Below are positions 1 to 9,240 of a stretch of DNA of 64,000 nt, one piece after another (within the stretch, counting starts at the first letter, position 1; every line of letters begins with the position of its first letter). The DNA comes from Bacillus sp. 103mf (GTDB lineage Bacteria; Bacillota; Bacilli; Bacillales; Bacillaceae_G), in NCBI RefSeq assembly GCF_900116295.1, contig NZ_FPAF01000002.1, positions 474,592 through 538,591 on the forward strand. Direction: 5' to 3'. Under the pieces are notes generated by a model that was not told the DNA's origin, searched no databases, and saw only the letters and a list, made by a program, of their open reading frames with translations. A program made the position numbers and the translations under genes.

Positions 1-212
1 AACGCAGAAAGTAAAGCATGTTTCGTACTACAAGTTCCCTTTCCTTCGCTCATTACTAATTCATAATCGGACCGATTAGAATTCCTCCCATAGGGCAATT
101 CGCCAACAAACTTTAACGCTGCATAAAAATCATATATCCTTAATTTAATAAAACATTCCGATACCTTACCACGTTCTTTAATAATGAAATTCGGCAATGA
201 ATAATTAGTCAT
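1..212 (-). CDS. Uncharacterized protein, N-terminal 70 codons only (cut by window edge)
   Basis: An open frame runs from an ATG at 212 off the left edge. The start is preceded by a clear GGAGGG ribosome binding site at about 216-224. The visible protein begins MTNYSLPNFIIKERG and contains a GKGTCSTKHALL segment near residues 58-69. A Cys followed by Ser/Thr-Lys-His in this setting is reminiscent of transglutaminase-like or papain-like folds, but that is only an inference from one motif. No product name is justified. The frame is uninterrupted and the start is well formed, so it is probably a real gene. Confidence 0.6.
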   Translation of the reverse strand, partial: MTNYSLPNFIIKERGKVSECFIKLRIYDFYAALKFVGELPYGRNSNRSDYELVMSEGKGTCSTKHALLSA

Positions 213-427
213 ATATGCCCTCCATTTCCTTTTATCAACATTCTTTTCTATTAACATCAACAAATCCCCTTTTTTCAATGGTCCTGCTTCTTTCATTTAA
301 TAATGAAAAATACTTCTCAAACTCTCACATCAAAGCAAAAGAATACATTTTGAAAAGATTACTCAAAATGTATTCTCTTATTCGAAATCTAAATTTAGTT
401 TTTAAAAAAGGGGGCCCCGATAAAAAA

Positions 428-955
428 TTATCCCTCAAATCTCGGCTGCGCAAAACCCATTCTACACATTGACCAATTCAATGTTGTTTTTTGAATTTCA
501 TCAAAAATATCCCACAAGTTATTTACTAAACGTAATTCAACATTACGCTTAAATAGCTCTTCAAATAAATCAACTACTTCCAATTTGGCAATTGGAATTT
601 GCGATGTTTCACTTACATAATAACCAGCGTTCTCATCTTGCAGTGTGAACTGCTTTGTATCAAATTCATACAAGTATAATTTCGTATTTTTCATCGTTTC
701 AAACCATCTGTTTTCTATAACGACTACATGTGAACATGACTTTGATGATATATATGTTTGCTTGTCGATTTCAGATGTATTTGGGCCAACATGATAGCAA
801 ACACGTGGACAATTTCTAGGCGTTAAAAAGTTAGGTAAGCATTGATCATTTATTGCCCATACAAGCCCTTTTGTTGGATCTAAGTCCTCTCGAGTAGGTA
901 TTCGGGGATAAAACACTTGAATATGATTCTCCTCACTTACATGGAATATCCGCAC
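428..955 (-). CDS. DUF6886-type conserved protein
   Basis: A 175-residue soluble protein starting MRIFHVSEENHIQVFYPRIP, which matches my memory of the Bacillus DUF6886 family in both start and length. The family has no known biochemical function to me. The segment TKGLVWAINDQCLPNFLTPR is its most recognisable part. The start is GTG at 955, with GGAGGG seven bases upstream. It lies 28 bases downstream of the methyltransferase gene on the same strand, so the two are probably one operon. No signal peptide or membrane segment is visible. Confidence 0.85.
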   Translation of the reverse strand: MRIFHVSEENHIQVFYPRIPTREDLDPTKGLVWAINDQCLPNFLTPRNCPRVCYHVGPNTSEIDKQTYISSKSCSHVVVIENRWFETMKNTKLYLYEFDTKQFTLQDENAGYYVSETSQIPIAKLEVVDLFEELFKRNVELRLVNNLWDIFDEIQKTTLNWSMCRMGFAQPRFEG

Positions 956-983
956 ACGTTTCCCTCCTTATCATGCATGGTCC

Positions 984-1745
984 TTATTTTCTTAATTTAA
1001 ATACGATGAAATCCGCACAGTGTAGATCCTCTTCAAATTGCGGATACTTTTTTAGCATTTCTACAGAAGGCATCGGTTCGATAACATCTATCAAGGTAAA
1101 TCCTACTCGGTGAATCGCTTTAAAATAGCTCGTCAATGTACGATGATAAAATACAACTTTTTCATCAGAATCTATCGGAAACCGTTGATCATATACCCCT
1201 TCATAGAAATAACGCTGAACCTTCCAATATTGTTGATCGACTTGTCCACGCCCTATCCATCCACTATTTGGCGTGATAAAACAAGGATGAAGAATAGAGA
1301 AAATAAACGTACCCCCTTGCTTTAAAAGCCTGTACATCTCGCTTAATGCTGCCTCATAATTTTCTAAATCTTGAATGACCATATTAGAAACGATCATATC
1401 GTACTGTGCGTCTGCTAAAAAATCGAGCTTCTCACAATTTCCTTGTTTATATTCGATTGCTTCATCACTTTTCGTTCTTTGTTTAGCAATTTCAATCATC
1501 TTTCCCGCATAATCAACAGCTGTTACAGTAGCCCCTTGTTTGGCTAAGATTCTACTTAAATAGCCTTCTCCACATCCAGCATCTAAAAGTTTTTTTCCTT
1601 TAACATCTTCTATTAACGAAAAAATCGCAGGATTCAACAATACCTCTCTATGAATACCACCATGCTCGTCATAGCCTGCTGTAAAATGTTCAGCATGTTT
1701 GTTCCAACGCTTAATTGCTTCATCAGTCGTTATTGTTCTTCTCAT
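984..1745 (-). CDS. Class I SAM-dependent methyltransferase
   Basis: A 253-residue cytoplasmic methyltransferase. Motif I is LLDAGCGEGY at residues 53-62, the glycine-rich SAM-binding loop. The acidic end of strand 2 is AVDYA near residue 78. A post-motif region MIVSNMVIQDLENYEAAL and the IFSILHPC segment follow, as in the Methyltransf_11/25 group. The length is usual for the family. The substrate cannot be told; small-molecule methylation is likely. The ATG at 1745 follows an AGAGGG ribosome binding site. It is the upstream gene of a two-gene operon with the DUF6886 protein. Confidence 0.9.
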   Translation of the reverse strand: MRRTITTDEAIKRWNKHAEHFTAGYDEHGGIHREVLLNPAIFSLIEDVKGKKLLDAGCGEGYLSRILAKQGATVTAVDYAGKMIEIAKQRTKSDEAIEYKQGNCEKLDFLADAQYDMIVSNMVIQDLENYEAALSEMYRLLKQGGTFIFSILHPCFITPNSGWIGRGQVDQQYWKVQRYFYEGVYDQRFPIDSDEKVVFYHRTLTSYFKAIHRVGFTLIDVIEPMPSVEMLKKYPQFEEDLHCADFIVFKLRK

Positions 1746-1890
1746 CGTACGCCCTCTTTTCTATATTGTTCGTAACGTTACGTTTCTTGTGCACACTCTT
1801 ATTTTTGCATTTTTATAAAAAAAGATATAGACTTATAATTCAGTTTTTTGTATCATGTAGATAGTGTCATGTCTTTTTTTATATGAAAAC

Positions 1891-1922
1891 AAGCCAGATA
1901 TCCTTAGTTGGATGTCTGGCTT
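1891..1922. terminator. Rho-independent terminator-like hairpin
   Basis: AAGCCAGATATCC pairs with GGATGTCTGGCTT and is followed by TTT on the plus strand. It sits in the 362-base gap 1746-2107, which otherwise holds only a weaker hairpin at 2045-2082 (AAAGATTCAG/CTGAATCTTT). No plus-strand gene feeds into it, so the parent gene has probably been lost. Confidence 0.55.
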
Positions 1923-2107
1923 TTCTAATACCGAAAAAAACGATTATCTTATTTCCACATATTCAAATCACATCTTTTATTCATACAACGAAACTTATAT
2001 TTCAACGATTTCATACTTTAAGACACAATATCGAAATGAGATTTAAAGATTCAGATACAATTGAATTTGCACCTGAATCTTTCAGTATGTGTTAATCTCT
2101 ATATATT

Positions 2108-2755
2108 TCAAATAGCCTTGATGACTATTTGCGATTGAGGTATATATAACAACTGAGCACTTAAAGTAGATGTTATGTTTGAAAATGGATACATACCTTG
2201 ATAAAGAAAATCACCATATACAATTTCATTAATTTGAAAAGGTGTATATCGTTTTTTGAGTATTTGTTGAGAAATTTTATTTGTACAAGCAGCAACCATA
2301 TCAAAATTTCTTTTTAGCACTATTTCTTGCACTACGTGTGAAAGAAGGGTAGTGACTACACCGTTCCCCATCCACTCTGGGTGACAAGCTCCCATATCTA
2401 GGTAAACTAAATTTTCTTTATCTAGCTGGGAGAATTCTATTGAGTTTACTTCTAATGCATCTAATAATTGAAAAATTGGTTCTATTTGAGGACATACCTC
2501 GGCTGCTTTTTCTTTATCTATGAGTGGTTGATTGGCTTTTCTTACCAAGATAACGCCTATCATTTGGAAATTTTCCATTGCTACAAATGACATAGATTGA
2601 GAAGCGGCTTGACTTACCATTTCTTCACACATTTTATTAAAAGAAGCAAAAGGAATTTGTAAACCACTCACAAGGGGTTCACTATTTGCAAAAGATTGTG
2701 CAATTAGCGCAGCTGCATCTTTAATATGTTGAGTTCCTAGCATTTCTATATTCAT
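2108..2755 (-). CDS. GNAT-like N-acetyltransferase
   Basis: A 215-residue protein starting MNIEMLGTQHIKDAAALIAQ, the usual first strand and helix of a GNAT fold. Residues 125-134, HPEWMGNGVV, fit the acetyl-CoA pyrophosphate loop (R/Q-x-x-G-x-G/A) with the first basic residue replaced. The preceding strand NLVYLDMGACHPEW corresponds to beta-4. The acceptor substrate is unknown. The ATG at 2755 follows AGAGGAAG. It stands alone between a repeat and the left-hand operon. The weak loop match makes the family likely but the activity uncertain. Confidence 0.65.
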   Translation of the reverse strand: MNIEMLGTQHIKDAAALIAQSFANSEPLVSGLQIPFASFNKMCEEMVSQAASQSMSFVAMENFQMIGVILVRKANQPLIDKEKAAEVCPQIEPIFQLLDALEVNSIEFSQLDKENLVYLDMGACHPEWMGNGVVTTLLSHVVQEIVLKRNFDMVAACTNKISQQILKKRYTPFQINEIVYGDFLYQGMYPFSNITSTLSAQLLYIPQSQIVIKAI

Positions 2756-2835
2756 CTATTCTTCCTCTTTTCATAAAATAGTAAATTAAGTATGTTTGTA
2801 AAGATATTAGCAATATTTCTTAATGAAAAATGAAC

Positions 2836-2952
2836 TATATAAATCTATTTTAATTTTTCGACATATAAGTCGCTTCTATGCATCGCCAGATGCTCTCGCC
2901 CGCCTAAAAAGAAAGGGTTTTTTATGTCGATTTTTTAATTTGTATTTATATA
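2836..2952. repeat. bcr1-type intergenic repeat, short copy
   Basis: Starts TATATAAATC and ends ATTTATATA. Inside are inverted halves TTTTTCGACATA and TATGTCGATTTTTT, so the transcript could fold into a long hairpin. It shares the core ATGCTCTCGCCCGCCTAAAA with the copies at 23690, 48791 and others, but lacks the ACAACATGACC block. Confidence 0.75.
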
Positions 2953-2987
2953 CATCCTGAATATTAAATCAATAATATATGAACTTA

Positions 2988-4640
2988 TTAAATACAAGCA
3001 TAGATATCATTCGTTACAGTAAGAACATGCTTTTTAATAAATGCTACAACCTCATCTAAACATTCAACTGTTGTATATGGAGAGATAGAAAAAAACTTAA
3101 GAGTAGAAATTGGATTACGTTCACTTCCATTTATAACGTTAACTAAACAAGAACGAGTTGTATCGCCTAAAAAGATCTGATCTCGATTTTTTCCTAGGTG
3201 ATTAAATATTTCAATATTTAATTTGTTTGTTTCCTCTATACTTTCTTGCGTTGATTTTCCTGTTCTTTCTTCGTTCCAATTCTCTTCACCATCGCCATGC
3301 ATATAGAAACGAAATGTCGTAATGGGACCATATGTGTAATCATTCGTTACTGCTACTTGAGGTAAAGCTGCTCTTAATTTTTTTCTAAATAAAAGATTTA
3401 CTCGAACGTAATTTGCTAATAATTTTTGATAGCCTTCAATGCCAAATGCTAATAAATTTACATACATTGGAATAGCATTGCCAGACCGTGAACATTCTAG
3501 TGTATAACCTGTATGGTAACTACCATATGATCTGTTACCAAGATAAGGTGTATCATTCTGTTCTATGTCCATAATATGCAAATCATTATGATTTTTAACA
3601 ATCCAAATACTTGTAGCATAAGGGGTTTGACCTAATTTATGAAAATCAAAGCATACACTATCAGCAAGATACATGTATTGCATTTGTTCTTGTATTTGTT
3701 TTAAAGCATCTTTTACGGAAGGTTCAAACAATAATGGATTCTGTTCAAATTCATAATTATTAAAGAAACTATAGAAACCGCCCATTGCCGAATCAGCGTG
3801 AATATAAATAGAGTTTGATTTGTATTTATCTTCTATGAATTCAGCAACCTCTTTAATTTTCTTTATATTATCAATCGCAAATGTATCTGTTGTACCCATA
3901 GTAGCTAGAATATAAAGAGGGATGCCTCCTTTTTCGATAACTTCTATGATCTTTTTCTCTAAATCTTCTATATCTATAGAATTTGTATAAGGATCAGCTT
4001 TTACTTTAATTAAATTATTTGTGCCAATTCCTGTTGCCTCAGCCGATTTCAATAAACTATAATGTGCATTTTCAGAAGCAAAACAATACACATTTTGAGG
4101 AACACCTTGTTCTTTTGCTTGTGGAAAGCTTTTTGAAATAGCTAAGCGTAAGCTTGAAAATACGCAGCCTTGTCCTCCCCATGTTGTATAACCGCCACTA
4201 TTATTTGGATCATAACCAATCAATTTCGAGAGCATAGACACAACTTTCACTTCTGCTTCTGCTGCTGCAGGACCATATACATCCCAAACGCCATTACCAT
4301 TTAATAGTGACATGGTCAATAAACCTAGTAATGATGGAATGCTCGGAAGAGGTACAGCATTAGATAAATAATATTTATTCGGATAAGGGTGTCCGTTCAT
4401 AAATTGATTTAGTTCTTCAATGACATTAGGAATACCAATACCTGTTTTAGGTATATAACTGCTATGAATTAATTCATTGTAGTATTCTACTGATTTTTCC
4501 TCAATATTTCCTAAGGTTGCCTGATTTTCATTTTTTAAATCACCAAGATTTCTAACTATTTTTTTTATGGATTCCAAAAATAGCTCTTGTGTTTTTTTAT
4601 TACCATCATCGCTTGGGAATAATTCTAAAATATCTTTCAT
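2988..4640 (-). CDS. Group II PLP-dependent amino acid decarboxylase
   Basis: A 550-residue enzyme of the pyridoxal-dependent decarboxylase group (PF00282 type), cytosolic, expected to turn an amino acid into its amine and CO2. The signatures are in order: the ring-stacking His in SENAHYS near residue 193, the Asp that holds the pyridine nitrogen in HADSAMGG at 283, and the Schiff-base Lys in FHKLGQTP at 335. The substrate is not clear; glutamate, tyrosine and others are all possible. The gene stands alone with no antiporter or pyridoxal gene next to it. ATG at 4640. Confidence 0.9.
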   Translation of the reverse strand: MKDILELFPSDDGNKKTQELFLESIKKIVRNLGDLKNENQATLGNIEEKSVEYYNELIHSSYIPKTGIGIPNVIEELNQFMNGHPYPNKYYLSNAVPLPSIPSLLGLLTMSLLNGNGVWDVYGPAAAEAEVKVVSMLSKLIGYDPNNSGGYTTWGGQGCVFSSLRLAISKSFPQAKEQGVPQNVYCFASENAHYSLLKSAEATGIGTNNLIKVKADPYTNSIDIEDLEKKIIEVIEKGGIPLYILATMGTTDTFAIDNIKKIKEVAEFIEDKYKSNSIYIHADSAMGGFYSFFNNYEFEQNPLLFEPSVKDALKQIQEQMQYMYLADSVCFDFHKLGQTPYATSIWIVKNHNDLHIMDIEQNDTPYLGNRSYGSYHTGYTLECSRSGNAIPMYVNLLAFGIEGYQKLLANYVRVNLLFRKKLRAALPQVAVTNDYTYGPITTFRFYMHGDGEENWNEERTGKSTQESIEETNKLNIEIFNHLGKNRDQIFLGDTTRSCLVNVINGSERNPISTLKFFSISPYTTVECLDEVVAFIKKHVLTVTNDIYACI

Positions 4641-5213
4641 ATCAGTTTATCTCCTTGTAGACAACTATTTTCGATTTCTTCATATAAAAATACTTAAATT
4701 ACTTACAAGAGAATAAGGAGTTTAACAAAGTTAATAAGCGAATAAAAAGCAACGGCTTCGTTCTGTTTTTTGATCACCCTTCCAATTTCCATTATAAAAT
4801 TCTACAAAAATGTAATTTCATAGAAGATTATATTTTTTATGGAATTTAAAGTAAAGGTAGAATTTTGTATTTTATGTAAAAATATGTATTTTAAATTTTA
4901 AAGGATACAGTTAATAAATCACTATCAGCATATGAATGTATTGGATTTTATAAAATTTTATACCGTATTTATTAAAGTTGATAAATAATTAACGATAAAT
5001 TCTAAATTAACAAACACATATGTTTTTTATGTTAAGAAATTCGAAGATAGCTCTCTTTGTTGGTTGTTAGTCGTGGAGCGGGAGTTCATTGTATAAAGGG
5101 ATTATCGTGAAGTGACAAGCGATGTAGGTGGCCTCCTATTCGACCTCTTATCCATATATTTTGCGGTACCCCATCACTATTAAGCTAACAAAATAAAACA
5201 CCTCCTAAAATGG
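4641..5213. other. Long AT-rich gap without a gene
   Basis: No supported reading frame was seen. The right third (about 5060-5200) is less AT-rich. It is flanked by near-inverse ends, TTGTTAGTCGTGG at about 5061 and TTAAGCTAACAAAA at about 5180, suggesting a decayed inserted element. I cannot name it. Confidence 0.4.
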
Positions 5214-5259
5214 AAAAACGTTATCATTCCTAGTCACATCTAGAAAAGATAACGTTTTT
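5214..5259 (-). terminator. Terminator of the DhaK-DhaL gene
   Basis: AAAAACGTTATC pairs with GATAACGTTTTT across a 22-base loop. On the minus strand it lies just after the DhaK-DhaL stop codon and ends in a T run. Confidence 0.8.
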
Positions 5260-5271
5260 AACATAGTACTA

Positions 5272-7029
5272 TTATTTTAAACTACGGGAGAGTTCTGTAA
5301 ATATAACCCCTAGAGCGTAGGCACCAGCATCCGGATACCCTAAGCTTCTTTCACCAACTGTACCAGCGCGGCCCATTCGAGCAACGATTTCTTTTGTATA
5401 TTCCGCTCCCTTAACAGCAGCCGCTGCCCCTTTTTCAAAAGCAGTCTTAAAGTCCACGCCAGCTATAGCACTTTCTGACCAAGAATTTACACAAGGTACA
5501 AGCGCATCCACAAGCGTTTTATCACCTACTTCTGCTCCTCTTCCGAAAGATCGCTCACCAATGGACTGTATACCTTTAAGTGAAGCCTGCAACATTTCAG
5601 CAAACTCTCCGACTGTTAATTCCATTTTTCCTTCTACAGCCTTACCTGCAGCTCGGAAAGCGCCGCCCCAAATTGGCCCAGAAGCCCCGCCGCAATGTTC
5701 CATAATAACCATAGAACACGCATCTAGAAATGTTCCTATATTGAAACGTTCTTGAGTTAAAACCGAACTCCACTCTCGTTTTAATTGTTTGAATCCTTTC
5801 GCGACACTCATTCCGAAATCGCCATCACCTGCATGGGTATCCAATTCGCAGAAAGGCACTTCGTTCTTGATAATGACTTCGCTCATTTTATCTACAAGAT
5901 AAATCATATTATCTAATGTGATGACCTCATTCTTGATGATCGCATGTTCTTCCGCTGTTTCTGCCTCAAAGAAAACTGGTTTCTCTTCCTCGTGTCCCTC
6001 AATATGAACGTATTCTACACTCTCAATTGGTCCATCTACCTTAAATGCAGGTGTATTACACTGTTTCGATAGCAATGTTTTCAGCTCATCGTCGAGTTTC
6101 ATTACTGTTAGAGAAATTCCGGCCATATCAATACTAGTCATGTAATTCCCAACAAACGTTCTATTTATTCGTATATTTCTGCCGCTTAACTCCCTAGTAA
6201 CCGCATTGTTAAATAGATAAAGTTCTTGTAGCGGTGTACCACCAAAGCCGTTTACTAAAACAGCAATTTCAGCATCCTCATTACCATCTAACGCTAAATC
6301 CTTCACAAGTTCATTTGTCATGCGCAAAGCCAATTCGTCTGCAGTCACAATTTTTTCCCGTTTTCTGCCTGGCTCTCCGTGAATACCAACGCCATATTCC
6401 ATCTCATCTTCACCCAACTTGAAAGTAGGCGATCCACTAGCAGGAACTGTACAGGAAGTTAGTGCTAGACCAATTGTTCGAACATTTGCCGCCGCTTTTT
6501 CCGCTACAGCTTTGACCTGCATCAAATCCATACCTTCTTCTGCTGCTGCACCTGCTATTTTATGTACGAACACAACCCCTGCAACACCGCGACGTCCTAC
6601 TGTATAAAGACTGTCTTCTACTGCAATGTCATCATCAACGCGGACATATTCTACTTGAATGCCATCCTCAGTAGCTAAGTGAGCTCCGTTTTTAAAATTC
6701 ATGATATCTCCACTGTAATTCTTAATAATAAGCAGTGTACCTTTTTTGCTAGCTGTTGCTTTAATCGCCTGATATACCTGTATTTGCGAAGGAGAAGCAA
6801 ACACATCCCCGCACACCGCAGCATCTAGCATCCCTTTCCCCACTAAGCCCGCATGTGCCGGTTCATGTCCACTACCGCCACCGCTGATTAACGTTACCTT
6901 ATTCTCGTTCATTTCTTTTTTCTTCATTACCTTATACTTTTTCAAAAGCTCCAGTTCCGGATGAGCCATAACCATTCCATTGCACATCTCCATAACGAGA
7001 GTTTCAGGTTTATTTATAATTTTTTTCAC
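5272..7029 (-). CDS. ATP-dependent dihydroxyacetone kinase, DhaK-DhaL fusion
   Basis: A 585-residue single-chain kinase that phosphorylates dihydroxyacetone to dihydroxyacetone phosphate. The N-terminal DhaK domain (about 1-335) has GGSGHEPAHAG at 51-61, Asp109 in NYSGDIMNF, and the substrate-binding His217 in GIHGEPG. The C-terminal DhaL domain (about 370-585) has the Mg-ATP Asp triad in DTHAGDGD (397, 402, 404) and the nucleotide loop GGASGPIWG. Having both domains means ATP is the donor, as in Citrobacter or eukaryotic enzymes, not the PTS protein DhaM. The start is GTG at 7029 after GGAGGAG. It is divergent from dhaS-dhaQ. Confidence 0.95.
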   Translation of the reverse strand: MKKIINKPETLVMEMCNGMVMAHPELELLKKYKVMKKKEMNENKVTLISGGGSGHEPAHAGLVGKGMLDAAVCGDVFASPSQIQVYQAIKATASKKGTLLIIKNYSGDIMNFKNGAHLATEDGIQVEYVRVDDDIAVEDSLYTVGRRGVAGVVFVHKIAGAAAEEGMDLMQVKAVAEKAAANVRTIGLALTSCTVPASGSPTFKLGEDEMEYGVGIHGEPGRKREKIVTADELALRMTNELVKDLALDGNEDAEIAVLVNGFGGTPLQELYLFNNAVTRELSGRNIRINRTFVGNYMTSIDMAGISLTVMKLDDELKTLLSKQCNTPAFKVDGPIESVEYVHIEGHEEEKPVFFEAETAEEHAIIKNEVITLDNMIYLVDKMSEVIIKNEVPFCELDTHAGDGDFGMSVAKGFKQLKREWSSVLTQERFNIGTFLDACSMVIMEHCGGASGPIWGGAFRAAGKAVEGKMELTVGEFAEMLQASLKGIQSIGERSFGRGAEVGDKTLVDALVPCVNSWSESAIAGVDFKTAFEKGAAAAVKGAEYTKEIVARMGRAGTVGERSLGYPDAGAYALGVIFTELSRSLK

Positions 7030-7192
7030 TTATTACTCCTCCTCTATGCATTTTGTTATTTTCTTAAATCGTTTACCTTATTTATATACACACTTTCATA
7101 GCTTTCTTTATTCATAGAGTATTGCTGCCGCGGTACATTCCCTTCTGAATCATGATATATTTGAAAGCGTACTATTACTAACTATATTAAAA

Positions 7193-7206
7193 TGTAAGCG
7201 CTTAAT
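7193..7206. promoter_or_regulatory. Probable cre site (CcpA)
   Basis: TGTAAGCGCTTAAT matches the catabolite-responsive consensus TGWAANCGNTNWCA at 12 of 14 positions. It lies between the divergent kinase and regulator genes, as expected for a carbon-source gene. Confidence 0.55.
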
Positions 7207-7213
7207 GGCGAAC

Positions 7214-7235
7214 GGACAAAATTCACGATTTGTCT
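7214..7235. promoter_or_regulatory. Probable DhaS operator
   Basis: GGACAAAA, six bases, then ATTTGTCT. As I recall it, the Lactococcus lactis DhaS operator is GGACACAT-N6-ATTTGTCC; this site matches 13 of the 16 defined bases with the same spacing. It sits in the divergent dhaS / DhaK-DhaL intergenic region next to the cre-like site. Confidence 0.7.
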
Positions 7236-7306
7236 AAAGACACCCACTTCATTTATAGATAGGATGTTACTTATTAAAAACGAATAAAGTTGTAGGGAGG
7301 ATTCAA

Positions 7307-7876
7307 ATGACCTCTTCTATCATTTCAAAAAAAATTATAGCCAACTCTCTAAAACAATTAATGGAAACGAAACCTTTTCATAAAATATCTGTGAGTGATA
7401 TTATGTTACATTGTCAGATGCGCAGACAAACTTTTTATTATCACTTTAAAGATAAATTTGAATTGTTGGGTTGGATTTATAAAGAAGAAACGAAAGAAAA
7501 TATTATAGACTTTGTTGATTATGAAAAATGGGAGAATATTTTTGACCTATTATTTAATTACTTTCATCAAAATCAGTGCTTCTACCGAAATGCATTTAAG
7601 GTAATCGAGCAAAATTCATTTAATTACTATCTATTCGAGCATACGAAAAACTTATACATCAAAATTATTGATGAGCTATTAATTGGCTGTAACTTAGCTA
7701 TTTCTGAGATGAAGAAAGATACACTGGCCTCTTTTTATAGTCATGGATTTGTTGGGACAATAAAAGACTGGATTGAAAACCATTGCGCTGTCGATCCATC
7801 TATCATGTCTTCTATGATGAAAAATATGATAAACAATCAATTAGTACTTTTACTTAAGCAATCAGCAAACAAATGA
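7307..7876 (+). CDS. dhaS: TetR-family regulator, DhaS type
   Basis: A 189-residue TetR-fold regulator. The helix-turn-helix lies at about residues 25-47 (VSDIMLHCQMRRQTFYYHF). The rest is the helical ligand/partner domain. The sequence and gene context fit the dihydroxyacetone kinase regulator family. In L. lactis, DhaS activates the dha operon only together with DhaQ, unusual for a TetR member. Here dhaQ starts 15 bases downstream, so the two are co-transcribed. The ATG at 7307 follows GGGAGG. It probably binds the palindrome at 7214-7235 and drives both directions. Confidence 0.85.
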   Translation: MTSSIISKKIIANSLKQLMETKPFHKISVSDIMLHCQMRRQTFYYHFKDKFELLGWIYKEETKENIIDFVDYEKWENIFDLLFNYFHQNQCFYRNAFKVIEQNSFNYYLFEHTKNLYIKIIDELLIGCNLAISEMKKDTLASFYSHGFVGTIKDWIENHCAVDPSIMSSMMKNMINNQLVLLLKQSANK

Positions 7877-7891
7877 TAAGGTGGAAAAACA

Positions 7892-8890
7892 ATGAAAAAA
7901 ATCATGAATGATGTTCAAAATATTGTTCAGGATATGTTACACGGTTTTTATTTTGAACATAACGATAAAATATGTTATAACGCAAAACACAACATCATTT
8001 ATCAGAAAGATCTTGCCAAGACCAAGCAAAATGTTGTAATCATAAGCGGCGGCGGCAGTGGGCATGAACCAGCTGATATTGGTTATGTAGGAAAAGGAAT
8101 GCTTTCAGTTGCAGTCAATGGAGAAATTTTCACTCCTCCTACACCAGAACAAATATTAGCGGCAATTCGCTCTGTACCTAAAGATAAAAGTGTCCTATTA
8201 ATTATTAAAAACTTTAAAGCTGACGTAGAAAGCTTTTTAACTGCTGAAGATTTGGCAAAAAAGGAAGGAAGACTTGTTGATCATGTAATTGTGAATGACG
8301 ATGTTTCCATTGAAGATGATGCTTCTTTTAATAAAAGAAGACGAGGAGTGGCCGGGACGATTTTCGTTCATAAAATACTCGGAGCAGCGGCTCTCGAAAA
8401 CTATTCATTACAACAATTAACAGACATTGGTCAATCTGTCATTCGTAATCTCCATACATTAGGAGTCGCCCTCTCTCCAGCAACCAACCCAATCCAAGGC
8501 AAAGTTTCTTTTACCTTGCAAGACAATGAAGTGTTTTACGGAGTCGGCATCCACGGAGAAAAAGGGTACCGTAAAGAGATATTATGTTCTTCTGAAAAAC
8601 TGGCTATTGAGCTGATGAATAAACTCAAAAGTATTTACCGCTGGAAACAAGGAGACAAGTTTGCAATCCTAATTAACGGCTTAGGTGCTACTCCATTAAT
8701 GGAGCAGTATATCTTCGCAAATGACATTCGTCGTTTATGTGAACTTGAAGGACTAGATATTCGATTTGTCAAAGTCGGAACTCATCTAACATCTTTAGAC
8801 ATGCAAGGCACGTCATTAAGTTTACTTAAACTAGAAGATCCACTTTGGGAAAAATGGTTAAAGGCACATGTTGAAGTAGCTAGCTGGTAG
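7892..8890 (+). CDS. dhaQ: DhaQ-type DhaK paralogue, co-activator of DhaS
   Basis: A 332-residue protein made only of a DhaK fold, with no DhaL domain. It keeps SGGGSGHEP near 52-60, Asp111 in FKADVESF and His221 in GVGIHGEKG, so it should still bind dihydroxyacetone covalently. With no DhaL or DhaM partner next to it and dhaS directly upstream, a sensor role as DhaQ is more likely than catalysis. It could also be a DhaK subunit borrowing a DhaL elsewhere. The start follows AAGGTGG. It ends at a strong terminator. Confidence 0.75.
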   Translation: MKKIMNDVQNIVQDMLHGFYFEHNDKICYNAKHNIIYQKDLAKTKQNVVIISGGGSGHEPADIGYVGKGMLSVAVNGEIFTPPTPEQILAAIRSVPKDKSVLLIIKNFKADVESFLTAEDLAKKEGRLVDHVIVNDDVSIEDDASFNKRRRGVAGTIFVHKILGAAALENYSLQQLTDIGQSVIRNLHTLGVALSPATNPIQGKVSFTLQDNEVFYGVGIHGEKGYRKEILCSSEKLAIELMNKLKSIYRWKQGDKFAILINGLGATPLMEQYIFANDIRRLCELEGLDIRFVKVGTHLTSLDMQGTSLSLLKLEDPLWEKWLKAHVEVASW

Positions 8891-8899
8891 CTAAAATTA

Positions 8900-8933
8900 G
8901 CCTCAAGTGTGAATGTATGAACACACTTGAGGC
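8900..8933 (+). terminator. Terminator of dhaS-dhaQ
   Basis: GCCTCAAGTGTG pairs perfectly with CACACTTGAGGC over a 10-base loop, just after the dhaQ stop. The T tract is weak (TTTGTGTATTT). Confidence 0.75.
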
Positions 8934-9152
8934 TTTGTGTATTTCGTAAACATATTGATTACTTCAACAAATTAAGTAGTAGCCGTCCTTCTTTAAATCC
9001 TATCTAACTTCCATATACTTGTAGTAGCTATATAGGATATTTCCTAGAGCTACACTCTAACGGTTCCTTTTAAGTTCACAGAATATTATAACTTAACGCA
9101 ATTATCACCTTTTTTCTTGATTTTTATAAACCCTATCCTCTAGTATAAATAT

Positions 9153-9205
9153 ATAAATCTAATTATTCCCATTTTTTCAAATGAATGATAGATAATTAGA
9201 TTTAT
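9153..9205 (+). promoter_or_regulatory. 14-bp inverted repeat in the leader of the esterase gene
   Basis: ATAAATCTAATTAT and ATAATTAGATTTAT are exact inverse copies separated by 25 bases, ending 22 bases before the ribosome binding site of the next gene. It could be a leader hairpin or an operator. The rest of 8934-9240 shows nothing I can support. Confidence 0.45.
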
Positions 9206-9240
9206 GTAATAAAGTTTATAAACAATCAGGAGGGGTATAT

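Noticed and set aside
5060-5200. An insertion sequence downstream of the decarboxylase
   Set aside because: Near-inverse ends were noticed but there is no transposase frame and no clear target duplication, so it is listed only as a gap note.
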